Position numbers and translations under genes: made by a program. Of a stretch of 64,000 nucleotides of DNA, positions 1 through 8,941 are shown one piece after another. Numbering within the stretch: position 1 is the stretch's first letter; each line of letters starts with the position of its first letter. The notes beneath the pieces were generated by a model. It saw only the letters and a list, made by a program, of their open reading frames with translations, did no database searches and was not told the DNA's origin. Origin of the DNA: CAYVBE01 sp964572825 (lineage in GTDB: Bacteria; Planctomycetota; Brocadiia; SM23-32); assembly GCA_964572825.1 (NCBI GenBank), contig CAZNGS010000015.1:14507-78506 (forward strand), in the 5' to 3' direction.

Positions 1-1
1 C

Positions 2-37
2 TTCGAGATCAAGACGGTCCGCCTCCAGATGGCATAG
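2..37 (+). CDS. C-terminal tail of an upstream gene (partial)
   Basis: An open frame enters from the left edge and reads FEIKTVRLQMA before a TAG at 35-37. The stop lies 13 bases before the next ATG, and a GGGAGAG ribosome-binding site sits between them. This fits the end of a co-transcribed upstream gene. Too little remains to name a product, and the frame could be open by chance. Confidence 0.4.
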   Translation, partial: FEIKTVRLQMA

Positions 38-50
38 ACGGGAGAGAACC

Positions 51-1148
51 ATGGACGATAAGAAGGTCTATTTCGCATCGGTCCGGATGTACGACATCAC
101 CGGCGACGCCTCCTTGCCGGCGAAGTTCCAGCGCATGCTCGACAGGTTCCCGCTCAAAGGGATGTTCGACGGCAAGCGCACCGCCATCAAGATGCACGTC
201 GGCGGCGACATCGGATACACCACCGTCCACCCGCTCTTCGTCCGCCTGCTGGTGGAGAAGCTCAAGGAAGCCGGCGCCGACCCGTTCATCACCGACGGCA
301 CGCCCTCCCGGCACAGCATCGTCGCGCGCGGCTACACCGAGGAGGTCATCGGGGCGCCGTTTATTCCGGCCGCCGGCGTCACCGAGGACTACTACCGCGC
401 CGAACCGGCAGGATACCGGAGCCTGGAGGAGGTCGAGCTCTGCGGCAACATCGTGGACGCCGACGCGCTGGTGGACCTGAGCCACTTCAAGGGCCACGGC
501 CACTCCGTCTTCGGCGCCGCCATCAAGAATCTGGGCATGGGCGCCGTGACCACCCGCACCCGGCGGGCCATCCACGAGCTCGTCTCGCGCGAGCTTCACT
601 GGGACGCGGACGCCTGCGTGCACTGCCGGCAGTGCGTCGAGGGCTGTCCCACGGGCGCCGCGCGGTTCAACGACGACGACCAGTTCACCATCTTTTTCCA
701 CCACTGCATCTTCTGCCACCACTGCGTCATCTCCTGCCCCGAGGGTGCCATCACCTTCGACGACCGCAACATCTACTACTTCCACTGCGGCCTGGCGGCC
801 GCCACCCGCGCCGTGCTGGACCGCTTCGACCCCGAGAGCGTCCTCTACGTCAACGTCCTGCTGGACATCACCTCCTTCTGCGACTGTTGGGGTTTCACCA
901 CGCCCGCCATCGTGCCGGACATCGGCATCGCCGCCTCCCGTTGCATCCTCCCCATCGAGAAGGCGTCCCTCGACATGGTCAAGGCCGGGGACTTCATCGA
1001 GGGGTCGCTTCCGGGCCACGTCGAACGGCGGGACGTGGAGGGCCACCTGCTGGAGCAGATATGGGGCAAGGACCCCTACGACCAGATTCGTGCCGGCGAA
1101 GAGATGGGCCTCGGCTCCCCCGACTACGAACTGGAGGAGGTGAGGTGA
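51..1148 (+). CDS. DUF362-family protein with two 4Fe-4S clusters
   Basis: This 365-residue protein has a DUF362 core (about residues 5-180, with a conserved SHFKGHGHSVFGAAIKNLGMG stretch in two parts). A bacterial-type ferredoxin domain follows. Cysteines C189, C192, C195 and C199 (CxxCxxCxxxCP) and C219, C222, C225 and C229 are spaced to hold two [4Fe-4S] clusters. No signal peptide is visible, so it is probably cytoplasmic and electron-transferring. DUF362 proteins have no agreed enzymatic role; the ferredoxin part implies coupling to a redox partner. The start at 51 follows GGGAGAG by a good distance. It may share a transcript with the gene ending at 37. Confidence 0.9.
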   Translation: MDDKKVYFASVRMYDITGDASLPAKFQRMLDRFPLKGMFDGKRTAIKMHVGGDIGYTTVHPLFVRLLVEKLKEAGADPFITDGTPSRHSIVARGYTEEVIGAPFIPAAGVTEDYYRAEPAGYRSLEEVELCGNIVDADALVDLSHFKGHGHSVFGAAIKNLGMGAVTTRTRRAIHELVSRELHWDADACVHCRQCVEGCPTGAARFNDDDQFTIFFHHCIFCHHCVISCPEGAITFDDRNIYYFHCGLAAATRAVLDRFDPESVLYVNVLLDITSFCDCWGFTTPAIVPDIGIAASRCILPIEKASLDMVKAGDFIEGSLPGHVERRDVEGHLLEQIWGKDPYDQIRAGEEMGLGSPDYELEEVR

Positions 1149-1570
1149 ACCCGGGAGCGGCCATGCCCCGGCAGGGCCGGGACAGCCCATCCATCAGACG
1201 CCGCGGCTAACGCGTCAATTCGCGGATCGTTCGGGACAACACGTCATGAGCACAATCACCCCCTGCAAGTGCGTTGTCAAGGCCGACGGGAGTGTGTCGT
1301 GCCGCTGAGCTCCGCAAAGACCGGCGGTGCCCTGGAAGGGCCCCGGTCGATACCGACGAACAGCATGGCGGCGATCTGCCGCCTGAAGGCGAACGAGACT
1401 CCGCTGCGGACTGTGGACGAGAGACGGAAACCGCCGACCTTTCCAACGCCGGGAGTGTAACACATGGGAGTGCCCCGTCTTTCGGCCTTCGTAGCCCCGC
1501 AGGCGCTCCGGCTGAACCCCCAGGATCAAGTGTCACGGACCACTGTATCCCTTAGTCGAGGAGACTGCTG
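1149..1570. other. Non-coding gap before nadC
   Basis: About 420 bases without a convincing gene; the short open frames on both strands have no recognisable domains. Just after the DUF362 stop there is a small inverted repeat (CCCGGC at 1167-1172 and GCCGGG at 1176-1181, three-base loop). No T-run follows, so I do not call it a terminator. The promoter of nadC presumably lies here but no clear -35/-10 pair stands out. Confidence 0.5.
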
Positions 1571-2431
1571 TTGAACTGGCCGGAATTCGACTGGTTGCTG
1601 GACGCCGCGTTGACCGAGGACGCCGTGGCCCGTGACGCCACGACCCGCGCGCTGGTGCCGTCGGGCGCGGGGGCCACCGCGCGCATTACCGCACGCGAGG
1701 GCGGCGTGATATGCGGCCTGCCCCTGGCCGAACGCCTGGTGAAACGGTTCGGCCACGGCCTGATCTTCGATGTGGCTGCAACCGATGGAGTCCGCGTGGA
1801 AGCAGATGAGGTGGTCGCTTGCCTCCGGGGGCCCGCCGGGGCCATGCTGTCGATCGAGCGGGTCATGCTCAACTTCCTGCAGCACTTGAGCGGCGTGGCG
1901 AGCCTGACGGCCCGGTTCGTGGCGACGGTGGCCGGCACAGAGGCGCAGATCTACGACACGCGCAAGACCCTGCCCGGCTGGCGGCAACTGGAGAAATACG
2001 CCGTGCGGTGCGGGGGGGGCTGCAACCACCGTCCGGACCTGGCCGGCGCCGTCCTGATCAAAGACAACCACCTGGCGCTGGCCATCGAGAGAGGAGTGGC
2101 CCGGGCCGTGCGAAGGGCCAGCAGCGCTTATCCCGACCTGACCATCGAGGTGGAGGTCGAGAACATGGACCAGTTGCGGGAGGCCCTGACCGCGTCGCCG
2201 GACATCGTGCTGCTGGACAACATGACCCCCGCGCAGGTGGCGGAAGCCGCCGACCTGGTGCGAGAAGCCGCTCCGGAGCCGGCTCCATTGCTGGAAGCCA
2301 GCGGCGGCATCACGCTGGCGAATGTCCGGGCCTACGCCGACGCGGGCGCCGACCGGATCGCCATCGGGGCGCTCACCCACTCCGCGCCGGCGATGGATAT
2401 CTCCATGGACATCGAGAGCGCGAGCCGGTGA
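1571..2431 (+). CDS. nadC: Nicotinate-nucleotide pyrophosphorylase (carboxylating)
   Basis: Quinolinate phosphoribosyltransferase converts quinolinate and PRPP to nicotinate mononucleotide in de novo NAD synthesis. The 286-residue length is normal for the family. The N-terminal open-face sandwich (about 1-110) ends with the LSIERVMLNFLQHLSGVA helix. The barrel carries DTRKTLPG (129-136), GGGCNHR (148-154) and LIKDNH (162-167), which bind substrate phosphates and carboxylates. The start is a TTG at 1571, preceded by GAGGAG about eight bases upstream; no better in-frame ATG exists. It is the only clear housekeeping gene at the left end, and nadA or nadB are not adjacent. It converges with the AraC gene, leaving only 9 bases between stop codons. 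Confidence 0.95.
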   Translation: MNWPEFDWLLDAALTEDAVARDATTRALVPSGAGATARITAREGGVICGLPLAERLVKRFGHGLIFDVAATDGVRVEADEVVACLRGPAGAMLSIERVMLNFLQHLSGVASLTARFVATVAGTEAQIYDTRKTLPGWRQLEKYAVRCGGGCNHRPDLAGAVLIKDNHLALAIERGVARAVRRASSAYPDLTIEVEVENMDQLREALTASPDIVLLDNMTPAQVAEAADLVREAAPEPAPLLEASGGITLANVRAYADAGADRIAIGALTHSAPAMDISMDIESASR

Positions 2432-2440
2432 ACCGGGGCT

Positions 2441-3274
2441 TCAAACGCTTTCCCGGCGCAGGGAACCCGGAGTTCGGCCGGTGAGCCGCCGGAAGGCGTG
2501 CGACAGGTGACTCGCGTCGGCCAGCCCGACCTGCGCGGCGACGGCTTCCAGGGTGAGGTCTGTCTGGAGGATGAGGCTGCGGGCGGCTTCGACGCGCATC
2601 TGGTTGACCAGGCTCATGGGCGTCTGGCCCGTTATGCGCTTGAATTTGCGCGCGAAATGGTATTTGCTCAGCCGGGCTTCTCGCGCCAGATCGTCCAGGG
2701 AGATGGGCTGGTGGAGATGCTGACGAATGAACCGGCGGATGCGCTCCGCCAGGTCGCCGTGCGCGGGGTTCTGGAGCCGTCCCAGCTCGTGCACGACGGT
2801 ATGAGCGAGCGCCTCGCACATGCGCCTGTCCGCCTCGTGCCGGCTGGGGTGGATGTCCAGAATCCATCCCATCTGCCGACGGATGCGCTGCTGACGGTCG
2901 GGCCTCACATCGGGCTCCGAGAGGTCAGCCAGACTACCTCCACCCCTCCAGCGCAGCACGACCATCACCAGCGGCTCCGCCCCGCGCGTTCCCGGCGCGT
3001 GCGGCATGCCGGCGGGGTAGAGCATGAGCTGACCCCGCCCGGCCGTCATCGTGCGCCCCCCTATGGATGTGCGCAGCTCCCCTCTCAGTGGCAGCGCCAC
3101 CTCGTGGCAGTCTCCGTGATGGTGGGGGCGCCCCGTCCAGCCCGGCTCCATCTGGAACCGGAAGCAACTGTCGAAGCAGACGGGGCTGTCCTGAACGGGA
3201 TCGAGCATGAGCGTGGGCGCGTCGCAATGTGAGCAAACCGCAATATGCGACAAAAGCTCCGCAACAACAGACAT
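2441..3274 (-). CDS. AraC-family transcriptional regulator with cupin sensor domain
   Basis: This 277-residue regulator has an N-terminal cupin-like domain (HHH at 51-53 plus the HEVALPLRGE strand), the typical AraC sugar-sensing fold. Two C-terminal helix-turn-helix motifs span about 175-277 (ISLDDLAREARLSKYHFARKFK, then LEAVAAQVGLADASHLSHAFRR, each part of a standard AraC signature). It is the only gene on the minus strand before 62 kb. It is transcribed divergently from the aldo/keto reductase at 3,532, the usual arrangement for a local activator. I infer that it responds to a sugar ligand and controls the genes to its right. The ATG at 3274 lacks a clear Shine-Dalgarno sequence, so the true start is less certain. 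Confidence 0.92.
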   Translation of the reverse strand: MSVVAELLSHIAVCSHCDAPTLMLDPVQDSPVCFDSCFRFQMEPGWTGRPHHHGDCHEVALPLRGELRTSIGGRTMTAGRGQLMLYPAGMPHAPGTRGAEPLVMVVLRWRGGGSLADLSEPDVRPDRQQRIRRQMGWILDIHPSRHEADRRMCEALAHTVVHELGRLQNPAHGDLAERIRRFIRQHLHQPISLDDLAREARLSKYHFARKFKRITGQTPMSLVNQMRVEAARSLILQTDLTLEAVAAQVGLADASHLSHAFRRLTGRTPGSLRRESV

Positions 3275-3531
3275 TGTAGGAGACGATCCAGCCCTTTACC
3301 ATAGAAAGAAACTGCTGGCGGGCGACGGGGGATTGCTCGCTGGTCCCGCGAGGAGTTGTTTCTGGGCGCTTCTGACCCCCGCCCTTGACAGACGGGATTC
3401 CCGGCGAGGCGCTTCCCGGCAGCGTCTCTGCGTGAGGATTCCTGGGCACGGCCCATGGGCTGTGTTCCGCGAAGGCCGGGCGCATCAGCTCTGCCTGACA
3501 TCTCGGACAAACCGTAAAGAGGAGAAGCCAG
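3275..3531. promoter_or_regulatory. Divergent intergenic region between AraC regulator and aldo/keto reductase
   Basis: These 257 bases separate the divergent starts of the regulator and the first gene of the long plus-strand run. They should hold both promoters and the AraC operator. A TTGACA hexamer lies at 3385-3390 but no good TATAAT is correctly spaced from it. No direct repeat pair typical of an AraC site was obvious by eye. The role is inferred from position only. Confidence 0.4.
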
Positions 3532-4494
3532 ATGCTGTACCGCCGTCTGGGCAATTCAGGACTGGAAGTAAGCGCTATCTCGCTGGGCTCCTGGCTGACC
3601 TTTGGTCAGTCCGTGGACGACCAGACCACCGAAGCATGCATGAAGACCGCCTACGAGGCGGGGGTCAACTACTTTGACGGAGCCGAAGCCTACGGCAACG
3701 GCGCCGCCGAGGAAGCCATGGGGCGCGTGCTGCGGAAAATGGATTGGCCGCGTGACACGCTGATCATCTCCGGCAAGGTCAGCAGCAATCCAAACCGCAA
3801 AGCCACCCGGCACGGCCAGAACCGCAAGCACCTGGTGGAGGCCTGCGAGCAGGCCATGCAGCGGATGGGGCTGGAGTATCTGGACCTGTTCTTCTGCCAT
3901 CGGCCCGATCCCAAGACGCCACCGGAGGAGACGGTGTTCACCATGAACGAGCTCATCCAGCGGGGCAAGATCTTCTACTGGGGCACCAGCGAGTTCGACC
4001 CCGCCGACCTGATGGAGATGCACGCCATCGCGCGGGAAAACAACCTGATCGGCCCGCTGATGGAGCAGACCGGCTACAACATGCTGGGCCGGCGGCGCGT
4101 GGACCGGTACCTGCTGCCGCTGTTCGAGAAGTACGGCATGGGCACAACGGTGTACTCTCCTCTGGGCGGCGGCATCCTGACGGGCAAGTACAACGACGGC
4201 ATCCCGGAGGACAGCCGCATCGGCAAAACGGACGCCGAGTGGTTGAGGAAGTCCCTGACCGAGCAAAAGGTTCAGAAGACGCGGCAGCTTACGGAGGTCG
4301 CCGGCGAACTGGGCATCACCATGGCCAACCTGGCCCTGGCGTGGATCCTGAAGAATCCCAACGTGAGCACCGCCATCACCGGGGCGACGAAGGTGCGCCA
4401 CGTCGAGGAGAACGTAAAGGCCGTCGACGCCGTGGAGCTGCTCACCGACGACGTGATGGAGCGCATCGAGGGGATACTGGACAACAAGCCGTAA
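3532..4494 (+). CDS. Aldo/keto reductase
   Basis: NAD(P)H-dependent oxidoreductase of the aldo/keto reductase superfamily, 320 residues, cytoplasmic. The catalytic tetrad is intact: D49 and Y54 in FDGAEAYG, K82 in IISGKV and H123 in FFCHRPD. The overall pattern (YRRLGNSGLEVSAISLG start, YSPLGGGILTGKY near 200) resembles the Kv-beta/YghZ-like branch. AGGAG stands about ten bases before the ATG. A paralogue with the same tetrad positions lies at 32,586. As the first gene opposite the AraC regulator, it may reduce or oxidise a sugar-derived carbonyl from the glycan this cluster appears to use; the substrate is inference. Confidence 0.93.
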   Translation: MLYRRLGNSGLEVSAISLGSWLTFGQSVDDQTTEACMKTAYEAGVNYFDGAEAYGNGAAEEAMGRVLRKMDWPRDTLIISGKVSSNPNRKATRHGQNRKHLVEACEQAMQRMGLEYLDLFFCHRPDPKTPPEETVFTMNELIQRGKIFYWGTSEFDPADLMEMHAIARENNLIGPLMEQTGYNMLGRRRVDRYLLPLFEKYGMGTTVYSPLGGGILTGKYNDGIPEDSRIGKTDAEWLRKSLTEQKVQKTRQLTEVAGELGITMANLALAWILKNPNVSTAITGATKVRHVEENVKAVDAVELLTDDVMERIEGILDNKP

Positions 4495-4501
4495 TGCCTT
4501 C

Positions 4502-4711
4502 ATGAAGACCCGCAAGGCCGAGTCGCTGCGCAAGAAATACCGCTATCGCAGGCTCATCATGACCGGCCGCCTCTGCCTGCCGCACCCGGCGGCGCGCCGG
4601 CTCATTGGGCCGGACTGTGCCTATCATCTGTACGGTCACCTGGATCAGCGGGGCCGTGGAGAATCCAACCGGCCCGACTGCCGGGCTGCGCATGAAACGG
4701 GAAAGCCATGA
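4502..4711 (+). CDS. Possible small basic protein or gene remnant
   Basis: A 69-codon frame starts 7 bases after the aldo/keto reductase stop and ends overlapping the next start by ATGA. Its first 35 codons are Lys/Arg-rich (MKTRKAESLRKKYRYRR) and nearly all end in G or C, as real genes here do; the second half loses that bias. No domain is recognised. It could be a small basic protein, the relic of a larger gene, or chance. Confidence 0.22.
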   Translation: MKTRKAESLRKKYRYRRLIMTGRLCLPHPAARRLIGPDCAYHLYGHLDQRGRGESNRPDCRAAHETGKP

Positions 4712-5775
4712 GAATCGCAGAAGTGGAGTGGATTGACTACGACTCCGGACGAAAAAGGAACGGCGAGCCCAAACTGTGGCACGCCGTGCGCGTCACCACG
4801 GACGACGGAGCGTGGGGCTGGTCACAGTGGACCTGGGGCGAGGCGGGCACGGCGGAGGACCGGGAATGGGCCGCCTCCTTGCTGAGAGGCCACGACCCGT
4901 GGCCCGCAGAGACCCTCCGGGACCTGCTGTGGGAGAACGACATCCGGGGCCCGGTTCCTCACCTGGTGGACATTGCGCTGTGGGACCTGCGAGGGCGGAC
5001 GGAGGGCAAGCCGGTCCACACCCTGCTGGGTACGGTGCGAGACCGGGTCAGGGCTTACGTGAGCAGCCCGTTCAACGTGGGGGGAGGCCGGCCTGAGGCC
5101 TACGCCGAAGTGGCCCTCGGTGTCCGGGACCGGGGTTTCCACGGCTACAAGATACATCCCACCCACAACGATGAATGGAGCCCCGGCAAGGCCGCCGGAG
5201 ACGTGGAGACCGACATCGCCATAGCCCGCGCCGTGCGGGAGGCGATCGGAGACGCCCCGGATTTCGCCCTCATGTGGGATAACTTCCATACCTACAGCTA
5301 CGAGGAAGCCGTCCGCGTGGGCCGGGTGCTCCGGGAGCTGGATTTCGCCTGGTACGAATCACCCCTGTGGGACACCGACGACTATATCCCCCGGTACGTC
5401 CGGCTGAGAGAGGAACTGGACATCCCGCTCTGCGTGCCCGAATCGAATGACGGGGACCACACCTCGCGCCTGAAGTGGCTGAAGGCGGGCGCCTGCGACA
5501 TCAATCGCATTGATTTCTGGTGCGGTGGCATCTCCTCGAGCTGGACGGTCATCGAAGCCTGTCACGAGGCCGGCGTGCCCCTGGACCTGCACACCGGGCA
5601 TTACAGCCACCTCCAGCTCATCGGTGCCACGGAGGAGGACACCATTCCCTACTTCGAGCACTACGCCACTTCCCCTTCGGTGGAGTTCGAGGGCGGCTGC
5701 GCGCTGGTGCCCGGTGCGCCCGGCATGGGGCTGGAGCCGGACTGGGTCTACATCGAGTCCCACCGCGTCGGCTGA
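4708..5775 (+). CDS. Enolase-superfamily enzyme (mandelate racemase/muconate lactonizing type)
   Basis: This 355-residue protein has the capping domain followed by a (beta/alpha)7-beta barrel. Superfamily features visible in order are a KxH catalytic pair in GYKIHP, an Asp metal ligand in MWDNFHTYS, a Glu ligand in WYESPLWD, a third acidic ligand in VPESND, and a late barrel His in DLHTGHYSH. Such enzymes abstract the proton alpha to a carboxylate, as in sugar-acid dehydration or racemisation, with Mg2+. The KxH pair and D/E/E ligands suggest a sugar-acid dehydratase, but the substrate cannot be read from sequence. Paralogues lie at 8,942 and, interrupted, at 16,809. No signal peptide. Confidence 0.9.
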   Translation: MRIAEVEWIDYDSGRKRNGEPKLWHAVRVTTDDGAWGWSQWTWGEAGTAEDREWAASLLRGHDPWPAETLRDLLWENDIRGPVPHLVDIALWDLRGRTEGKPVHTLLGTVRDRVRAYVSSPFNVGGGRPEAYAEVALGVRDRGFHGYKIHPTHNDEWSPGKAAGDVETDIAIARAVREAIGDAPDFALMWDNFHTYSYEEAVRVGRVLRELDFAWYESPLWDTDDYIPRYVRLREELDIPLCVPESNDGDHTSRLKWLKAGACDINRIDFWCGGISSSWTVIEACHEAGVPLDLHTGHYSHLQLIGATEEDTIPYFEHYATSPSVEFEGGCALVPGAPGMGLEPDWVYIESHRVG

Positions 5776-5861
5776 CGCGATTGGGTTGTCAACGGCCGGA
5801 CGGCGTGAAATAATCCCCCTCGCGACAACACGGAATTGATTAACGTGGAGGGAACTGCTTC

Positions 5862-7622
5862 ATGATGCACCTGAACATCCTGCACCGGACGGCCGAACCT
5901 GTCTTCTACGACATCTTCCGACGGCAGCAGGAGCTGGTCCACGAGCACGGTTTGCGCGCGACGGTCTTCCTGAAATACGGCGACCTGTTCGACGAGGAGG
6001 CGCTAAAGGACGTGCGGGCGGACCGCGACGAACACGGGGACGAGATCGGCCTCTCGCTCCACGGCCTGGGCGGGCCGGGGCTGGACGACCTCTCCGTAGG
6101 CCTCAACATGATCTGGCTCCACCCGTTGGAGCGGAAGCGCAAGATCCTGCAGGTGGTCCTGGAGAAGTGGCGGGAAGTCTTCGGCGAGAGCCCCGTCTCG
6201 GTCGCCTCTTACCACTTCGATTCCTCCTCCCTGCACATCCTCAAGGAGCTGGCGCCCGAGGTGGAGGCGGTTGTGGGGGGCTGCTTCGAGGAGGGCGTGC
6301 GGGTCTTCCACGGCTGCAACAACTCCTGGTACCTGTTCAACGAGGGCATGCCCTGGTGGCCATGGTATCCGTCCAGGACCCATTCGCTGCGCCCCGCGCG
6401 GGATGAGCAGGACGCCGCCGGCGTGGTGGCCGTGCCGCACCTGTGCCGCGACATGAGCCTGGCCTACGAGGGACGCAACGACTTCTGGGCCAGCCATCCG
6501 CCCAACGTCATCCGGGGCCTGGGCAATCACGCCTCCTTCTGTCCCTATGACCTGAACCTGATCGACCAGTATCGCATGCAGGAGCGCTGGAACGGCGGCC
6601 ACTCCTACTACAACACGTTCGTGAGCGCCCCCTGGCTGACCTGGCATCACAACAGCGAATGGCCTCCCGAGGTTCCCTGGGAGCTCTACTGCAAGTTCAT
6701 AGGCTACCTGGCCGATCTGAAATCCGAAGGGGAACTCCGCGACGAGACCATGGCCGAGTACGCCGCCTGGCACCGAGAGCACCGCCCGCTGGACGCCCCG
6801 GAGCCGCAGGTCTACTGGGCAAAGGAGATGCTCTACGGGTCGGGCAAGCATTACTTGTGGTATCTCGATCCGGACCAGCGCGTGCTCATCGACGCCTGCC
6901 AGGGCGGGTCCATCGGGGACCTCCGGCCATATGTCGGCAACGTCGAGGTCGCCACCGGGCCGGACACGCCGCACATGGAGATCGGCAGCTATCCTTACCT
7001 GATACACTCCCAGCACCGCACCGGCTACCCCAACCACTGCTACGACGGCTCGCGGACGACGTTCCAGGTGACCCACGGTGAGGAGACCGTTGACCTGGCC
7101 ACCTGCCGGACGGAGGTTGCGGACGTGGAGCGCACCGAGGAGGGCGTGCGCATCGCGCTGACGCCGGCCGGGGTGGAGTTCGAGGACGGCCTGCGGGGGG
7201 TGATTGAAACGACTTACCTTTTCCGGCCGGAGGGGCGAACGCTCGTGGAGCGGCGCCTCGCGGAGGTATCCGACCCCGGGGCGGAGCTTCTCGTGACGGA
7301 ATACTTCAAGGGCTGCTTCGGAACCACCGAATACCCCGAGCCGCTGCACGAGGTGACCCTGGCCGTCGACGGCGACGATCCGGCCGAGCTCAGTTTCGAA
7401 TACCTGGGCCATTCGATCCAGACCGCCGGTGCCACGGCGGTCAGCGCGAGGGTGCCGATGGCCGGGACCCTCGTCGAGCTGCGGCCGGACGATGGGCCGG
7501 CCCTGCGCGCCGCTGCCGCTGACGGCCACCTCTACAACCCTTACTACATACTGAGCCTCGAATACCGGCTCCGTTCAGGAGAAAGCGTGCGCACATGGAT
7601 GAGCTTGAGCGAAGAAGGTTAG
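5862..7622 (+). CDS. Polysaccharide-deacetylase-like protein with C-terminal beta-rich domain
   Basis: The N-terminal half of this 586-residue protein has the look of a polysaccharide deacetylase/NodB barrel. MHLNILHRT is followed by an opening strand, then HGDEIGLSLHGLGG, the position of the family metal-site histidines, and VASYHFDSSSLHIL. The classical HxxxH metal motif is not clear, so catalysis is uncertain. The C-terminal part (about 330-586) is beta-rich, with TTFQVTHGEE and LVERRLAEV, and resembles a carbohydrate-binding or glycosidase accessory sandwich. No signal peptide. GGAGGG precedes the tandem ATGs at 5862 and 5865. The following zinc-ribbon gene starts 3 bases after the stop. 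It may be cytoplasmic and act on imported oligosaccharide. Confidence 0.6.
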   Translation: MMHLNILHRTAEPVFYDIFRRQQELVHEHGLRATVFLKYGDLFDEEALKDVRADRDEHGDEIGLSLHGLGGPGLDDLSVGLNMIWLHPLERKRKILQVVLEKWREVFGESPVSVASYHFDSSSLHILKELAPEVEAVVGGCFEEGVRVFHGCNNSWYLFNEGMPWWPWYPSRTHSLRPARDEQDAAGVVAVPHLCRDMSLAYEGRNDFWASHPPNVIRGLGNHASFCPYDLNLIDQYRMQERWNGGHSYYNTFVSAPWLTWHHNSEWPPEVPWELYCKFIGYLADLKSEGELRDETMAEYAAWHREHRPLDAPEPQVYWAKEMLYGSGKHYLWYLDPDQRVLIDACQGGSIGDLRPYVGNVEVATGPDTPHMEIGSYPYLIHSQHRTGYPNHCYDGSRTTFQVTHGEETVDLATCRTEVADVERTEEGVRIALTPAGVEFEDGLRGVIETTYLFRPEGRTLVERRLAEVSDPGAELLVTEYFKGCFGTTEYPEPLHEVTLAVDGDDPAELSFEYLGHSIQTAGATAVSARVPMAGTLVELRPDDGPALRAAAADGHLYNPYYILSLEYRLRSGESVRTWMSLSEEG

Positions 7623-7624
7623 AG

Positions 7625-7816
7625 ATGCGCTGTCCGGTCTGTCTCTCCCGGGAGATCGACGTCTTGATGCTCCGGGAAGGGGACGAAGGGCGCTACTGCG
7701 TCAAGTGCGGCTTCCGGGGCACCGAGGCCGAGGCCCGCGGCATGTACCGGGACATCCAGAAGAAGTACCACTGGATGGGCAGGCGCCTGACCCTCACAGA
7801 GCAACTGGAGCTGTAG
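7625..7816 (+). CDS. Small zinc-ribbon protein
   Basis: A 63-residue protein with two CxxC pairs (CPVC near residue 3 and CVKC near 29), spaced as a single zinc ribbon. A basic C-terminal segment ends in LTLTEQLEL. I prefer the ATG at 7625 because GAAGAAGG ends 6 bases before it. An in-frame ATG at 7595, with AGGAGA about 11 bases upstream, would add ten residues and overlap the previous gene. Tight packing suggests translation in the same operon. No function is known; zinc ribbons of this size often bind nucleic acid or protein. Confidence 0.7.
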   Translation: MRCPVCLSREIDVLMLREGDEGRYCVKCGFRGTEAEARGMYRDIQKKYHWMGRRLTLTEQLEL

Positions 7817-7863
7817 CGGTGCGGAAGAGCCCGATCCGGCGACGCAGGGAGGGAACCGCCTTA

Positions 7864-8931
7864 GTGAGCTCGAGGGAGAGGATTCTGTGCACGCTCGACC
7901 ATCGGGAGCCCGACCGGTGCGCCACCTTCCGCTGGATGACCGGGCAGGCGGCGAGGAAACTGCTGGCCTACATGGGCCTGGAGACGCAGGAGGAGCTGGA
8001 GGAAGCGCTGGGCATCGACCGGTGGCGAGGGGTCGGCCTGAAGATCAGCGACCCGCCCGACCTCCGGGAGCGACTGCGACCGTTCAGGCCGGACTGGTTC
8101 GACTGCCGGGAGGACTTCGAGTGCCTTGAGGACGGCCGTCTTCGGAAGAGCAACGGCTACGTGGTCTGGAGTCCGCTCCAGGAGACCAACGATCCGGCCG
8201 CGCTCGATGATTATCCCTTCGAGACACCGGAATGCATCGGTCCGGTCACCGAGGAACTGAGGACGGAGATCGAGCGGCTGAAGGAGTCCGACGCCGTTGT
8301 GACGGCGGGCGCGATTCAACCGTTCAAAAAGGCCTGGGAACTGCGGGGCATGGAGAACCTGCTCTGCGACTTCCTGGTGAATCCCGAGATTGCCGAGGCC
8401 CTCTACGACCACATATACGGCTTCGTGACGGCCTACTGCGTGCGCCTGGCTGAGGCCGGCGTGGACATGGTCCAGATATACGGCGACCTTGCCATGCAGG
8501 ACCGCCTGCTGATGAAGCGGGAAACGTGGTGTCGGTTCGACAAGCCCCGGCTTGCCCGCCTCATCCGGGAGGTAAAAGCGGCCAGCCCTTCGACGTACGT
8601 GTTCATGCACACGGACGGAGACGTGACCGAGATCGTGCCGGACCTGGTCGAGGTGGGGCTGGACGTGCTGAACCCCATCCAGCCCGAGTGCATGGATCCC
8701 TTCGAGGTCAAGGAACGCTGGGGGGACCGGATCGTCCTGCACGGGGGCGTCAGCATCCAGAGGACCCTTCCCTTCGGGACGGTCAACGACGTCAAACGCG
8801 AGGTGCGGGAGCTGGTTGTGCGGTGCGGCCGGGGCGGCGGTTACGTCCTCGGCCCGACCAACGGCATCACCGGCGATGTCCCGCCGGAGAATATTGTGGC
8901 GATCTACGAGGCGGTTCGCGAAACTTCGTGA
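7864..8931 (+). CDS. Uroporphyrinogen decarboxylase-family protein (methyltransferase-like)
   Basis: This 355-residue TIM-barrel protein belongs to the URO-D superfamily. Family landmarks include SSRERILCTLDHREPDR at the start, FMHTDGDV, DVLNPIQPE, LHGGVSIQRTLPFG and the closing PTNGITGDVPPENI. The sequence lacks the arginine-rich haem-pathway start of HemE. It looks like the MtaA/CmuA-type branch that moves methyl groups to or from corrinoids, or the uncharacterised relatives common in glycan-degrading bacteria. The reading frame is open further upstream, but GTG 7864 follows AGGGAGGGA and begins the conserved domain. It ends 10 bases before an enolase-superfamily gene, so the two probably share an operon. 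Confidence 0.85.
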   Translation: MSSRERILCTLDHREPDRCATFRWMTGQAARKLLAYMGLETQEELEEALGIDRWRGVGLKISDPPDLRERLRPFRPDWFDCREDFECLEDGRLRKSNGYVVWSPLQETNDPAALDDYPFETPECIGPVTEELRTEIERLKESDAVVTAGAIQPFKKAWELRGMENLLCDFLVNPEIAEALYDHIYGFVTAYCVRLAEAGVDMVQIYGDLAMQDRLLMKRETWCRFDKPRLARLIREVKAASPSTYVFMHTDGDVTEIVPDLVEVGLDVLNPIQPECMDPFEVKERWGDRIVLHGGVSIQRTLPFGTVNDVKREVRELVVRCGRGGGYVLGPTNGITGDVPPENIVAIYEAVRETS

Positions 8932-8941
8932 GAGGACCGGC

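Noticed and set aside
1167..1181. Hairpin after the DUF362 gene as a terminator
   Set aside because: The stem is only six base pairs with a three-base loop and no T-run follows; such repeats are common by chance in GC-rich DNA.
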